Assembly: GCA_038363925.1 (NCBI GenBank)
Contig: JAQQWL010000009.1
Coordinates: forward strand, 1,054,001-1,118,000
Direction of reading: 5' to 3'
DNA from: Apiospora phragmitis
Lineage: Eukaryota; Ascomycota; Sordariomycetes; Amphisphaeriales; Apiosporaceae
Length of the DNA: 64,000 nucleotides
Under the pieces are notes generated by a model that ran no database searches, was not told where the DNA came from, and saw only the letters and a list, made by a program, of their open reading frames with translations. The position numbers and the translations under genes were made by a program. Positions 34,500 to 48,800 of this stretch are shown piece after piece (position 1 is the first letter of the stretch; each line of letters starts with the position of its first letter).

Positions 34500-35353
34500 A
34501 TGTCCGACGAGGCGCCACTGGCGTCCCTGTCTCTGACGCATGTGCACTATGTATGTGTACACTCTCGCCCCAATCCCCCGCCGCTTCTGTCCTACCCTCC
34601 CAGCCCAGCTAGGCAAAGGGACACACAAGTATAGCTCAATTGCTCGTGCTAACCAATTGGGCCTTCTCGGTTGTTCCCTGTAGGACCCCTCCGACCCGAT
34701 CTCGTACCTGTGCGCCTGGCTCGCGCTCGTCCCCCAAGGCCTCTGCGTCGTATACGCCACCCTCGTCTGGTCGACGCGCGAGGCCGAGGTGGCGCTCATG
34801 TTCGCAGGGCAGCTGCTGTGCGAGGCCCTCAACTTCTCCCTCAAGCGGCTGATCAAGGAGGAGCGCCCGCGCCGCATGAACGGCAAGGGCTACGGCATGC
34901 CCAGCTCGCACGCCCAGTTCGTCGCCTACTTCGCCGTCTCGCTCGCCCTGTTCCTCGTCGTGCGCCACCGCCCCAACGCGACTGCGACGGGACAGAGAGG
35001 GAGGGAGTCGGAACCATACGCCCATGAGCTTGCCCGAGAGGGTCGCGTGGAGCCTCTGCGGCCTCGGCATGGCTGCCGCCGTCGCCTGGTCCCGCATCTA
35101 CCTCAACTACCACACCGAGAAGCAGGTCCTGGTTGGCAGCGGCGCCGGCGCGGTCAGCGCCGTGCTCTGGTTCGGCGTCACGAGCGTGCTGCGGCAGTCG
35201 GGCTGGCTGGCTTGGGCGCTCGACCTGCCGCCGGCTCGGTTTCTGCGGGCCAGGGATCTCGTCGTCGAGGAGGACTTGTGCCAGGCTGGGTGGGAGAAGT
35301 GGGACGACAAGATGACGGCCCTCAAGGCGACGAAGGAGCTCAAGAACCGATGA
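34500..35353 (+). CDS. CAX4: Dolichyldiphosphatase (Cax4/Cwh8-like PAP2 enzyme), with a probable frameshift
   Basis: This ER membrane phosphatase recycles dolichyl diphosphate released by N-glycosylation. Exon 1 (34500-34550) encodes MSDEAPLASLSLTHVHY and joins after a 133 bp intron (branch point GCTAAC) to exon 2 at 34684, beginning DPSDPISYLCAWLALVPQG. All three PAP2 phosphatase motifs are present: KRLIKEERP (KxxxxxxRP), YGMPSSHAQF (PSxH) and SRIYLNYH (SRxxxxxH). Several hydrophobic segments lie between them. The third motif lies in a different frame from the first two. The switch falls at about 34985-35022, in a poorly conserved, GC-rich loop, so its exact place is unclear. Removing one base gives 239 residues, the length I recall for yeast Cax4. 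The C-terminal tail (KWDDKMTALKATKELKNR) is soluble. Confidence 0.88.
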
Positions 35354-38034
35354 GAACGCATTTTATCTTGTCTCGGAAAGGGGTCGTTTGGGGGAGTAGC
35401 AGGGGTTGCTTGGTGTTGTAGTATATGAAGACAGATACCCAGATATATATGTGCCGTGTTCTTTGACGCTATCATGCCTTGAATGGGGCCTATTTGTTGC
35501 AGTATCTCGATGTTAACGACCTTGAAGCTGTTCGGTGCTTTAAATGAATATGTGTAAGCTGTCCTGTCCATGCAGATGCTATCTCAGAAGCAGCAGCTTA
35601 CACCATAGGTTGTGCCCTCTAGGGCCTGCAACTCAAGAAGTTTACTTGCAGTCTACTTTGTTTCCCTCTGTTGACTGCGTCATGTTGAACATTTTGCCCG
35701 TATGGAATGCGAGTTATCATGACGGGCATATCGTTTCATTGAAAAGAGATCTAACTGGCCAGCGTCACACTGTGAGGTTTAAACAAAAACACAGGGTAAT
35801 TACAGCGTGGCTCCTGGTTTACCATCTAGTCTATGCATCTTGGTGTTGTTCAAATCTTACAAATTGCTTAAGACAACTCAAAGAACTTACCGATCTGCGC
35901 TTCTGTATGGGGCTATAAGAGATGGAGATAAAGATAGATATGTGATGGGCTTCACGGAGCTTCGTAGCGGACTGGGGAGGAGCAGGGGGAGCAGGAAGAC
36001 TTCGTATACCACCTGGTACCTGTAACGGTGATCTACCATCTCAGATGAACTTGTGTTCTACCAGTCTACCATTACTATGCGACTTGACTCGTTGGACGTT
36101 TGCTGCCTCACGTTGGCCCAATGATATATAAATACTGGACACCTGGGAACAGCTCCACTGACTAGATGTTCCTCTGGGAGGTTACCGTGGTGGATATACC
36201 AAATGTATATTTAGCTCCTGCTCTATAGGAAAATCATTAATATGAGAAAGCTGAAAAGAGAGAAAGATCGACAACTTTACCATTTGTTATTCTTTTGGCT
36301 GCACTGCCCCGGGACCCCTCCCGTTTCCCATCCCAGCAAGACCCTCTCTCTATATAACCAGCTTCCTATATCCCCGGTCATCTACTCAAAGCTCATAGAG
36401 TCATGCGCACACGCATACACGCACACAGCCTAGTGGAGTTGGCGAGCATGCATAGATACTTACTTATACACTCGGTGTAAGACCCGAGTTGGTGGCAGAG
36501 GGGAATTCAAAATCCAATTGGCCAACGTATTGCCCTTCAAGTCACCCTTCATTCATTGCACTGCCTCCTGAGCGAGTCTATCTGTAACGGCAGAGAGGGG
36601 TTAGACATGCGAAATTTCGTAGTGTATGTGGCGGGCTCTTGTTGTTGATAGCTCACGGAATTATTGCAAATCTTCAGCGTGAGATAGATAGGGACAGGGA
36701 GAGGGGATTGGTGTGTAGACCTCCACTTCCTGTACACAGCCGCCACCATCCACCCGTTCTTGCTGGCCGCAGGTTTGTGACAATACCTCCCAGCCTACCT
36801 AACCGTCTGGTAGTAGGATGGTGTATACCTACATACAGACGCCCAGACGTTTCTGGAAAAGCAATGTAAGCGGGATCGGACCGTTGCGATTGGCACACCG
36901 AACGCCGAATAGGCCTTCTTACATACCAATGTATTAGATTCGTCTAATGTGTAATCTGGGGTACGGAGAATTTACAGAAACAGATATGTAGATGGTACCC
37001 AACCGCATCTCTTATTTCATCCGAACAGAAGATCTGGTTTCACTTAAGGCTAAGCCGCCCATGTCACTTTTACACATACAGTCACTCGTATCAGTAGCAG
37101 TCGCGAAAAGGGGGGTCGATGAGATGATGAAAATAATGACAGAACTCAGATTTGCCTCCCTCGCTTATCTATAACCAATAATTCTTCGGTTGAATCACCC
37201 ACTTTCCAACCTCATGACTATGACTAACAGCATCGTGAGATTATAATGGTGTAGATGTCTCAAAGAACAGATGGGATGCTATATAGAATTGCGCTCACAT
37301 CTGGGTGAGGGGCAACTACTCACACCTCGGTTTGCCATTTCGCCTCCCTGCCCCCCCACCTTGGTATATCGATATTCCGATTCTGCTCACAGCTTCCTCC
37401 CATCTAGTAGTAGTAGTCCCATTTCCCAGTTCGTCCCCTTTTGCATTTCCTTGGCCCGCTTTCAAAAATTCAATCCAACCCGCCCCTCAATTGTACACAC
37501 ATACACTTGCGCCTCCAACGCTCTTTTTCCCTCTCCCGATACATGACTGATCCGCATCGCACGGCACTCCTTTGGTGGTAGTAGTAGGTAGGTAAGGTAA
37601 GGTAGAGGAAGAATGATGGATTGACGCAATAAAAAAACAGGTAAAGTAAAATAATCAGCCGGTTTTGTCCAGGTATCACATATGCCCTCGCACAACGCCG
37701 CTTCGGTGGTGAAAGAGAAAAGAATCAAAAGAAAGAGATTGGTCGTGGTTGGTCGGTGTTTTCCCCTCATCAAAAGAGATGAAGGGGAAGAAGAAAGGTG
37801 TGAAGAGTAAAAAGGAGTGTGCGCGTGCTCTGGTCGGAAAGTCGAGAAGGAGTGGAAAGAGACGGAAGAATAAGTAGTAGGTAGGCATTATGTCGGTCGA
37901 CGGTGACGCGACGTGGTTGATGGTGGTATTCTGCAAAACGAAGGACTACCGGGGTCGTTACGTAGCCCTCCGAGTTGCCGACGAAGCAGCAAGGCAGTGC
38001 AGTGAGTGATACGCTGAACAAAATGGGAAAACCC
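35354..38034. other. Convergent gene-free region, dolichyldiphosphatase / 7-TM gene
   Basis: About 2.7 kb between two convergent genes, longer than needed for 3' UTRs. Only short ORFs are seen. An unseen small gene is possible but nothing supports one. Confidence 0.5.
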
Positions 38035-40216
38035 TTAGATCCAATCCGATCGGGCTTCTTTCGTCTCGGCAGCCGCGTCCGAGTTGCCACGGTTCCTCGG
38101 CTGCGGCGGCGGCGAGGATGGCGGGTCGTTGTGCACGGGGCTGGTGTTGGAACGCTTGATGGGCACGTTGAAGCCTACGCCCCTGGGTGACGGCGTCTTG
38201 CTCTTTGTCGGGCTGTTGGGAGAGTAGACCGTGGGGCTGAGCGTGAAACCTCCCAGGGTAAGCTCTTCCTCCTTCGGCGGCTCAGGAGTCTGGAAGCGGG
38301 ACGAGTCTACAAATGGGTCGTCCTTGAACACGTTTGGCCGTGGGGGTTCCGCATCTTGCCGTAGGGGCTTGGATAGCGGGCTTGGCTTCACATCGGGATG
38401 GGGATACTCGAGGTTGTGCACCCTCTCGGCCTCGGTGGCGGTGTTGTTCGCCATCAGGGGCATGTCATTGACATTGGAGAATCGGAGGCCGATCTGCACT
38501 GTGGCAGTCGAAACCATCGATGAGTCTCTTCGGTGACGGCCGAAACCCATCTTTGGCGGTGGTTTCAGGGTTTCGTATATGTCCTCATATAACTCTTCCG
38601 CGTCAGGAGTGGCGCGTTGTACGTTTATATCAGGATTGTAGGTGGTGGTCGGTAGAAGTCCGACCGAAGTCGTGTTTGGGTTATTGTTGTTGGGGTTGTT
38701 GTTGGGGAATAAGGAATATGATGTCGATCGTTTCTGACCGTGTCCGCCAGCTTCCTGGGTTGCGGGCAGCTGTGCAGGCTCAGGGGCCCTTGGCTCATTT
38801 GGCGGCGGAGTATAGACGGCGTGGGAACGCAGAGGATTGGGCTGGCTAAGTTTGAAGTGGTCGGCCGGTTGTGACTCAATGGCCGCCTTCTCAACGTCTC
38901 TGCTTGATGAAACCAAGTTTTCTTGGCTCTCAGATTGTTGTAGTCGAGGCTCACCGACAGGCTTCTCAATCTGAGTCGAGAAGTAATTGTCGCTGGGGCT
39001 GGGTCCCCGGATCTTATGCTTGAGCTTTTGTCGTTCATACTCGGCCTGCTTGTCCCTTGGCCCAATGGTGGAGATGGTATTGGACCGGAGGAACAGATGG
39101 AGACCGCCTGTTACGAGACCTGAGATATTGGATACTACTGTCGAGATCATCGAAAGCGTCAAGGTCATATCCGAATCGCCGCTGCTCGGAGTCGACACTG
39201 TAAGGCAGAGAAAGAATGGGATCATGAGGATCTGCAGGTGCTGTTAGTAGGTGGTCATCACTAGTAGAAGCCATAAACTTACATTGGATATCATGCCTAC
39301 TCCAAGATAGTATACCATTCTCGAGGCGAGGACTCTTTCCGTTGTCTCGATAGTTGCGTGGCGGGTCAACTGAATAAAGACGGTCAAGGTACTTGCAGCC
39401 AGTATAGCAGATATGAGCGTGAACAAGATAAATCCTCCTTGAGCCCATTTCGCCACGAACCAAAACAGAGATGCGTAGCAGATATTGGCGGCGGCGTTGA
39501 AGAAAGCCACGAGCCCGGTGGCTAAGAGCATGATGACGAATGAGGCCAGACAGATAGCGACAGTCCATTTGCCTCTCGAAGGGAACGGCTTCGACCTCAC
39601 GCCACGGAATGTGACCTCGAGGGCAAACACCACTTGTAAAAATGGCACGATAAAGATAGCTGGAGGTGGTCAGCGGCCTCGTTGTCTGAGATGATTAATC
39701 CGAGTATTTCTCACCTGGCCACATGAACTGGGAGATGAGGGAGCATCCCTTTGCAAATAGCGCATCCAGGCCTTTAGATTGGGATACAGCAAATATTATG
39801 CCCTGGACGATGATGCCCAGAGACAGAATGAATGGGTAGGTCTCGGTGCCGCGTACGACAGTGAATATGTTTATCCTAGAGCCAATGTTAGTCCCCATGC
39901 CCACGAAGCCCGGCTGACGGCAGATAGCTTACTTGTCGGACGGCCGTTCCCTGTTTCGTTTCGCTTTTGAATAGCAGTCGTAGAGAATGCCCATGGCGGT
40001 GGCGAAGGCCGCGATGGTGTTGAAGACGGCGAGGACGATGGTGGACGTTCGTATCGATCTCGCGGCCTCGAGCTTGAACTGATTAATAACAGCCAGTGTC
40101 GTATTACTGCCTGCTGCTTGTGATAACCCCATCGAGCCTCCGGAAGAGAAGTTCGTGTTCGCCGACCAGGAGCCACCGTTGAGGTGGCGACCTGCGAGAT
40201 CATCGAAAGTCGACAT
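38035..40216 (-). CDS. Seven-transmembrane GPCR-like integral membrane protein
   Basis: Four exons (40216-39933, 39875-39715, 39659-39283, 39231-38035) with GT-AG introns of 51-57 bp give 672 residues and no frame problem. The N terminus has possible N-glycosylation sites (NFSS, NTT). Seven hydrophobic segments follow: about 58-79 (STIVLAVFNTIAAFATAMGI), a segment with YPFILSLGIIVQGIIFAV, one with IVPFLQVVFALEV, one with WTVAICLASFVIMLLATGL, a pair around GGFILFTLISAILAASTLTV and YYLGVGMISNILMIPFFLCL, and a last one ending VTGGLHLFLR. The cytoplasmic tail (about 350 residues) is Ser/Pro/Thr-rich with many SP/TP sites. The topology fits the fungal membrane proteins usually labelled GPCR-like or integral membrane protein. 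Ligand and G-protein coupling are unknown, and the receptor role is an inference from topology. Confidence 0.82.
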
Positions 40217-43200
40217 TGTTGCGGCTGATCACCTGGGGGCGGTGATGAGAGCCTGGAGGATCCTTATGGTCGAGGTGAATCATTTAATCCATGAAGGCGG
40301 CAGGATGATGGTCGCGGTCCAGGACGATCTAGTGTTGAGTATACGGCAGTGGGATGAAGAGAATAGGAAATATAGTTATGGTGACTATGAGATAGAATGA
40401 AGATGGACTAGCCAGGCACGCAAAAGAGGCTGAATCACAGACCAGACGAAACAAATCCTGAACCAGCAGATGGATGGCGTAAAAGATCTAGCAGAGAAAC
40501 GAAAGATTGCAGCACCTCGGGGTAACTGGGACAAGTGAGATGTGGAAAGAGGGCACGCTCCAGGCCGCAAACCAGTCCGAAAGGAAAGAGACAAGAGGTG
40601 CGCCGATGCATGAAGGATATTTGCAAATAAGGGAACTGTGCATCTGCTAGTGCTAGTCTCTGCCAGGGTCACTTTTCCGAACAAGGTCCCCGCGCGGGTC
40701 TCAGATTTCCGGCTTTGCGCCATGAGCTAGCATCTCAGGTTGTTCAAGGGTATCGACTTGGTATATATTTTGGGGTGAAGAAGCGGAGACACCGAACGTT
40801 CACACGCGAGCCGACGCTGCTGATTGGCCATGGGTTTCGAGAATCTTTTGGTCGCTGCGTCGAGCTGTTGGACGGGGGTCGCTGCACGCGTTCGGAGGTT
40901 TACCGGACATGGAGGCCCCGTGCGGCAGCTCTGGAATTGCGTTTCCTGACTGGCGAACAGGCCTGGAGGGTCGCTGTCATTCAAGCGCCCTGGCTGGCAG
41001 GTTGCTCACGGAAGGTTGCGAGGCTTGCAAAAGAGAAGCTAGCATGGCATTGTGTGGCGATGGGGTCATGAAGCAGAACTGTTACAACGTCATGTTTCGT
41101 CGAGTCGCTAGGGGTGCCGATAAGGTTGAAGTTGAGGCTCAAGGAGTGCAGATTAGCCGCAATGGGTCTAGGTCGGGGCTTTTTGTTGCAGACCCCGGTC
41201 GCTATTCTGGAACTATTCCTATAAGTTGATTGGCTGTGACCCCTGTGGCCCACTGAATCAGACCTGTCATACCCTGGCTCGATGGGTCCTCGACCGACTT
41301 GGCAGGCGGATACCTCCCGTCTGAGACTAAGTAACGACGTACTCGGAGAACGACACATCAACACCACACCGGAATAAGAGAGACCAAAGACATCACCCGT
41401 TTTCCCTGTTCTTATCAGCGACTTCCAAGATGACATAGCAGCGACTACAGACTTCTTAAGTCGTGCCGCGCGCGTGTGTGTGCAGCTTTATGGGGAGCTC
41501 GATGCACGCAGAGAACCGACTTCTTCGTGAGAAGCCTCCTGTGGAAACCGTCAAAGACACCGTTGCGGCAGTGGCAACTCCTGACCCACTCGCATGATAC
41601 GGCAGTCCGAATGCAGGTAGCTCGCAGCAACGCTGCTCGAGAATACCTGCCCACTATGAGATTTGAAAACCACCGTGTCTATCGAACCTGTACTATCCTG
41701 GCCAAGGTCTGCCAAGATAGGTAGCAGTAGACACAACCCTTCTGCCCCGAGTCATGCCATGTAGGGAATAGGCAAAAGTATTTGATTTAAATGGTGCCAC
41801 TGTACCTACCAGGGCCAACTCGTTGCGATTTCAGCATCGTGTGTACTTGTAGTACGCCAGCCACCAGCCCTCCTCTTCTTGCCCATTATCCACCTGATGC
41901 CCAAGGCGTATCAGAACACTCAGCCTGCACATCCTTGAGAGCCCCTGCGCCAACATGTGCTAGCGGTTATCAGCCAAAAAGAAAAGTGCCTCTTGACTGA
42001 AATGAGCTTGGGCTAGCAGTGTCATCTGAACTTGTGACGAACCTCACACCCTTAATATATATCGATATTGTACCCAACAGGAACCCATTTCCACTCCAGG
42101 AATAGCAACTGTAACCACACTCGGAATTGACACAAACTCACACACACACAGGTAGGGTAGTGCCGCGTAAGGTGGATGTTGGTAATGTATGTATGTACAT
42201 AGCGACTGGCGAAACACGATATGTAGACTGGATGTCTCCACAAGATTCAACCACCAGGGCCACCACCGTTGACGACGTTAAGCCAAGAAGCTAAACAGGA
42301 TTTCCGATCGGATTCCAGGCGAGGCACATCGGCGTCGGTGCTTGCTGTATACCAAGGGCAGGGGTTATGGGCCTACCTAATCTCAGCTGGCCCCCTCAAA
42401 GCTCACATCTCACTCACTTACTACATACTTCCTGGCCAAGATGATTCATGCGATCGGGAAGCTGACCTCTACCCGCGTAAACCATCTCGTTAAAGCTGTA
42501 AGGAACGTTGTCGATCCGAGATGAGGAGGACTGAAGGCGTCCTTGACTGTGCAGCTATCACGCTCGAGTCCTGTGATCAATATCCGGCCCCGCAACAGAA
42601 TCTGCCATCCGAACAGTACGCCGGCTAGCCACGTTCCTGAGGAGCCCCTGCAAGCGTTGATGCCATTCTCTCAAGGCGCATCGAACGTGGCAAACTTCAG
42701 GCCAAGCCACTGCATCATCAAGCCTTTTCCCTGGCCACGCACCTTTACTCCCTGGTTTCAGCAGAGGCGTATCTCGTGAATTGGAAGCTCGGCCTTGGGA
42801 GGGTCGACGTCAGTACCGATATATCGGCCGACAGTCTCAGTTCGGGCCGTGTTGTCTAATCCTTAATAACAACATCATGTGCGCTTGGCGTGATCCTCTC
42901 CACCCAGGTGGGCAAGCAATCACAGAGCAGGCACCATGAAGGATTGTTAAGAGGCTGCTCATCAACACGAGACAGCACCTTGCCGCTGCCACTTTGTTCT
43001 CCGCGGCGGCTTGCCTAACCGTGAATGTAAGCTTATGGCTTGACTCGCGTGCTTGGTGAACCCGGGGCTCGGCAGGAACTGTTACTCATGCTATAGATAT
43101 AGGGTAGGTTATGTAGTAGCAGTGGCCAATTCAAGTCTCGGCTCAATCCAGCTACATATGCCACGATGGTAGGCAAGCTGCTGACTGGATACCGGTAGTA

Positions 43201-45838
43201 GCAGGAACTTCTCATAGTTTTATGTTCACAGCATAAAGTTAATAAGGGGGATCTTACATCCACATGCCCCCTTCTGAATCGGGATCGTAGAATTTCTGGC
43301 GGAACCACAACTTCGTAGTAACGTGGGCATAGTATGGATTTCAGGGTGAGAAACAAAACAAGCTTGGATAGGACCTCATAGTGCATGTTGAGGGCAATGG
43401 CCGATTGCAGGACCTATGCGGTGATTAAGTACTCCGTACGGAGAATCCATTTCATTGCACCGAGACCCAATCCGAGGCTTATCGATAGGGAGCCTGAGTT
43501 TGTCAGTTGGCAGCTAGCTGCCGACTGTGAGCCAGTTGTCCAGCGAGCGTTAGTGAGCTTAGTGCCTCAAAATTCAGGTGTCAGTGCAGTCCGGTCGGAG
43601 CACGGAGACACACCAGCAAGTATCTGCCGCAACAATACGTCTGACACCAACAAATTGCACACTACACGAACCATCCAACATCATCATCATCCCTTTAAAC
43701 CTTGCTGGCCTTGATAAAAATCATTGTGGGCTGTTTTTTTTCGTAAACATGTCTTTACCCTACATTATAGATACCGAGTGTCTCGCCAAGCGCGTTGCAT
43801 TCATCCGATCGGGGTTGAACCAGCAGTGTCGCGGTTGGCAATGATCCCAGATTACCAAATACCTGACCTGACCTCCCCTACCTACCTACTCTACCCAGAC
43901 GCTTGACCAAAGCAATAGCTCGCTTTGTTGCCCATCTCGCTTCAACCCGACCCTTCATTCGTCTTCTGGAATTGAGCGACCTGATGCGGCTGTATGTACG
44001 TTGAAGGCTGCATTATGGCACTGCTCTCGGAATTCCCGAATCGGAGTACTCGAACCACCCCCAGTGCGCTATAGCACCACTCAATAAACGATCCTATAGT
44101 TGGCGGGCTGACGGGACGGGTTGGAAATCATTGGAGTTGGTGTCGATTTCTTGGTTCTCCCCACGATATTTTGATTTCTGCTACATTGATGCTTGCCATG
44201 GTGGCCAGACCGACTTCTAAGAGGCTCGGCATTGCAACCCTCCAAAGGCTTCTGTGCAGCGTATCATATTACAGGAGCTTCCTCTGTTTCTTGATTTACC
44301 TCGGAAGGCCTCTACACTTGCATGATCCGTCACTATACTTCGGTCATGCAGTTGGCAAAGGTTGTTTACGGTGTAATGCGCCTCTATAACTTGCATCTTA
44401 GAGACCTCAGCATCGCTAAGACAGGATACTGAGGCCGGAGTTCTTCAGCTCACGCCATCCCATACGAAGTTGGTAAAGCATGAACGAACTTCGAATGCGA
44501 CCTGCAACACATTCTCTACACATAGTCGGCTTTACCTTACATCTACCCGCGCATGACGAAACCCTCCCTATTGCTGACGGTTAATTCGAGAGGCTCTCGA
44601 GCTATCGCCATATCAACCTGGGGAACCGTCAACGGTAGGCTAGCTTTCCCGGACTTTCTCATACATTGCAGCATAAGACCAGCCACACACCAGCTCCCTT
44701 GACGGAATCGACAGTTTTGTTCTGGGTCTCCAGTGCTACCTTGCGCATCACGGGTGTGGAACTGGAGGTCGGAAATCCGAATTGCCTTCTTGCAAAGAAT
44801 AGAATTCGCGACTTTGAGATGAAATGATTTCTTGCCCTGTCAAGCATACTTCGGAGTCATTTCTCTTGCAACCCCCACCCGCCTACAACTTCGGGTCGCG
44901 CCTGTTACACTCGCTTAACAACATGATATTGTTCACATTCAACCAGCAAAGCTGATTATGGATTCGTAGGGAGAATCAATATTCGAAAGAGCTGGGAGAA
45001 CTCGTCATCTGCCGGGACTAGTTACATACTTGCTGTGCTGAATGCAGGGCTTGTCCGTGCAAATTACGGTTGTGTCCTGAGGAGGATGGATGGTATCATG
45101 CCGAGTAGCAATCCGTAGATAGCATTTTTGTTGTTGCTTGACTTGACCATCACGACAAGGGCTGGCTGCAAGTGTCTAAAGGTGCACCAAAAGCATCGAC
45201 TGCTGCCGGCCCTTGACAATATTAAAGACTGGGACTCGCGCTTGTTCGTTTGTCCAGTTTTCACCCGAGGAAAATTAACGAAGCCATAACGGCGCGAGCC
45301 AGTTTTGGTGGAAAGGTTCCGGCCTGAGATCTGAGCAACCCTGAGGTTTGAAAACAACTTCGAAGGGCTGCCCACTTTTCAACAGGCCGCAAAGCTGCCA
45401 AAGTTTTCCGCTCCGGGCATTCCTGCTCTGTCATATCTCTGGTCAGACAATACAACAGCCCGGAAACTCGACAAAGTTCTGGCAGCTCTCAAATCATCGG
45501 GCAAGCCCGGCCAGCTGAATCTTTGTATTCAGTCCGGGATACGGTACTGCTTGCTCGCTTGGTCACACCGGACCGTACACAGTGGGAGCGACCTTGGCTC
45601 CAACTTGTTCGAAACCCAAGGTCTCCAGCCACCACTTGTCTGCGGCCAGTCCACTAATCTCGCTGCCACAGCACACAGGACCCCTCCAGTGGCTCTTCCA
45701 GCGCACTGCACCTCGCTGAGAACGGAGTACAGTACTGTACTGTGCCGCCCAGCCAAGCTGCACACGGCAGAACCGAACACGCGCGAATCAGCATCCCTGC
45801 CCGAACTCATTGGGGCTAGCAAATCCCGACGGCCAAAA
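40217..45838. other. 5.6 kb gene-free region between divergent 7-TM and CTK1 genes
   Basis: This region contains the promoters of two divergent genes. Many short ORFs are present, all within chance length and without recognisable domains. No transposon signature was seen. Confidence 0.5.
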
Positions 45839-48800
45839 ATGGTCGGCTTTGATATAGCAGCAGCTGGAGGCGATCAAACCCGCAGTGAGCACAAACACCA
45901 ACATCATCTACGCCCGATCGGACTGCATCATCGCGAACAACTTTCATACGACGATCAAGAGTACCTGCATCGTTCAAGCAACACATATCATCCACACCAC
46001 GCTGGTGTTTATCCCCCACCTGGAGAGCTCAATGCTCTCCGAAATGATGCGATGAAACGCGATCGCAGCACCCACGGTGACGACGGCAGAGACCGAGGAA
46101 GAACAGACCGGCCGCCTCCTCGAGGACCAGCAGGTAGTTCGCATCGCGGAAGGTCGCGGTCTTTGTCGCCTTATTCCAGGCGGGCCCAGTCATTTCGAGA
46201 TCGGGACTACCCACGCGACGACGTGCCACCGCCTCCTCCACCTGACGATAGATACGATAGACATTACGAAGACCGACGAGCACGCGAACGGAGCCTAGAT
46301 AGGGGCAGACGTGACGACGGCGCCGCCCCCGCCGAAGCGTAAGAAGAGGTCAAGACGTGATCGCAGCCGCCGCCGAGACAGGAAACGCTCCAAGAGGCAA
46401 GGCCAGCATTACCTACCAGAGCCCGATCAACTAGATTCACATCATCCAAGGCACCGGAGCCGGTCACCTATTTCCGTACAAGACGCTGAATTTGATCGAG
46501 GAAGACCGTCTTCATCGGCATCTCATCGACCCTCGATGTCAAACCGAGACAATCCTGCAATGGATCGTAGCCTATCCCCCAGAGCAGATTCTCGGCGGTC
46601 TTCGTTCGCTCACGCACCTTCTCCACTTCCTGCAGATAGGCCGCGTAGGGACTCATCAGAGACCGGATCTTATGCCCGGCAGACCTCACCAGGTTACGAT
46701 CATCCGAGAGCGGGCCACCCGCCTTTTTCACCTCGCGATGGCAATGGTCCGCGTGTCCCTACAGGCCCCTCTGCCTCTCGCAAGAAAGGCAAACGTCGCG
46801 ACGAGCCACGCTTCGGCAAGCGAGGAGGACCCCCAATGTCCGGGGCTAATAGCATCGAAGTGAATTTCTCGCGGAAAGGCGAGGTTCGAGGCAGCCACAG
46901 TTCACATATGCCACCAGCTTTCCCTCCTCGGCGTCTGAATGACCCACGCCATAACCAGTCCCCGCCCCACGTGACTTCTGGCTCATCTCATCATGGCTCA
47001 TCTGCATCGCAGTCACCATACGCCCGTGGCAGTGGGAATGCCCAGCAGCAGTACTCGCCAAATGACCAGCGTCCGCAGGCACCTACGGGTCCACAAGCTC
47101 AATTCAACCAGAGACAGCCATCCCCTCAACCACCCACAGGACCAGCTGCCGGCCGTGGGTTCTCACGCGGTGGCTTTCGCGGAGGTAGCTTCAGCTCATC
47201 TCGTGGAGGTTCTCGGGGTAGTGGCCTCACTTCTGCGCCCCTCAATGCTCCAACGGGTCCGGCTGCTACTCGTAACATTCACAGCCACTCCGGCGAAAAC
47301 ACTCCGCAGCATACAAGTCCACCTTATGCAGGCTCGGCTCAATCTGTTACAGCTCCCGATTACGATGAACATTTAGAGCAAGCCAGCCCTACACGGTCAC
47401 TTCACGATCCTCACCATGAAGATGTGGTCTCTGATAGGAACAACGACAATGAGCAGATGCCACCACCCGCTCGTGCTCCCCCCACGGGACCGGCAGCTAC
47501 GGCACCTCCTTCCGGCCCTAAGTTCAGTTTTGCATTCAAACCCACTTCCAAGGCTCCGGCCACTGCTCCCAAACCTGAAATCTCGCAGAAGTTTAGTGCG
47601 ACGCCTGCTCGAAGAGATGAACCTGTTGATGACCGAGATCATCGTGATCATCGAGACCATCGAGATCGAGATCTTCCCCGTGGCACACCTACTGAGCCTT
47701 CTTCCTCAAGAGCACGACCCGACTATCAGCGCAACCGACACCAGCCGCAACCGCAGCAACAACGCGCCCCTGAGCCTCCCCGTATAAGAAGAGTGAGGAA
47801 GATAGTACGGCGCCCTAAACCACGCCCTCAACTGCCGCCCGAACATGTACACGCCGCATCCGTGTACTTCCGAAGCCGGGAAATGAATCCGTCGTTGGAT
47901 CCGGCACGTATGGCAAAGTTTTCAAGGGCACCAACGTGTACACCAAAAAGCTTGTGGCCCTGAAGAAGATTCGTATGGAAGGCGAACGGGATGGCTTTCC
48001 TGTCACGGCTGTTCGTGAGATCAAATTGCTGCAATCGCTCAAACACGAGAACATTGTCAACCTCATGGAAGTCATGGTTGAGGATAACAGCTGCTATATG
48101 GTGTTCGAGTACCTGTCGCACGATTTGACGGGTCTGCTCAACCACCCTTCTTACAAACTTGATCCTTCGGAGAAGAAGCACATGGCAAAGCAGCTCTTTG
48201 AAGGACTAGACTATCTGCACGGCAGGGGAGTGCTCCATCGAGACATCAAGGCGGCCAACATCTTGGTGAGCAGTGATGGTATCTTGAAGCTTGCCGACTT
48301 CGGGCTTGCTCGCTTCTATGCGAAGCATCACCGGCTGGATTACACGAATCGCGTCATCACCATTTGGTACAGATCCCCTGAGCTGCTGCTTGGTGAAACC
48401 CAGTACACAGCTGCGGTGGATGTATGGAGCGCAGCATGCGTGATGGTCGAGATCTTCACGCGACATGCCATTTTCCCGGGTGATGGCACCGAGATCAACC
48501 AGCTGGACATGATCTACGCTATTCTCGGCACGCCTAACAAGGTGGAGTGGCCTGATCTCATCAAGATGGAATGGTTCGAGCTGTTGAGGCCCAACTATCG
48601 CAAACCCAACGTGTTTGCCGAAAAGTACAAGGAGCGTGTCCCCGCTGCGGCCTTCGACCTGCTCACTTCCATGTTCCGTTACGACCCGGACAAGCGGCCC
48701 ACTGCTGCCGAAGTTCTGGAGCATGCCTACTTCACAACGGAGCAGCCAGCGCCGAGACAAGCTACCGCGTAAGTTTCAACATGGTGTATTGTGGGAGCGA

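Noticed and set aside
46322..47876. Programmed ribosomal frameshifting in CTK1
   Set aside because: No slippery site or downstream structure is evident, and similar shifts occur in unrelated genes nearby, which points to a common technical cause.
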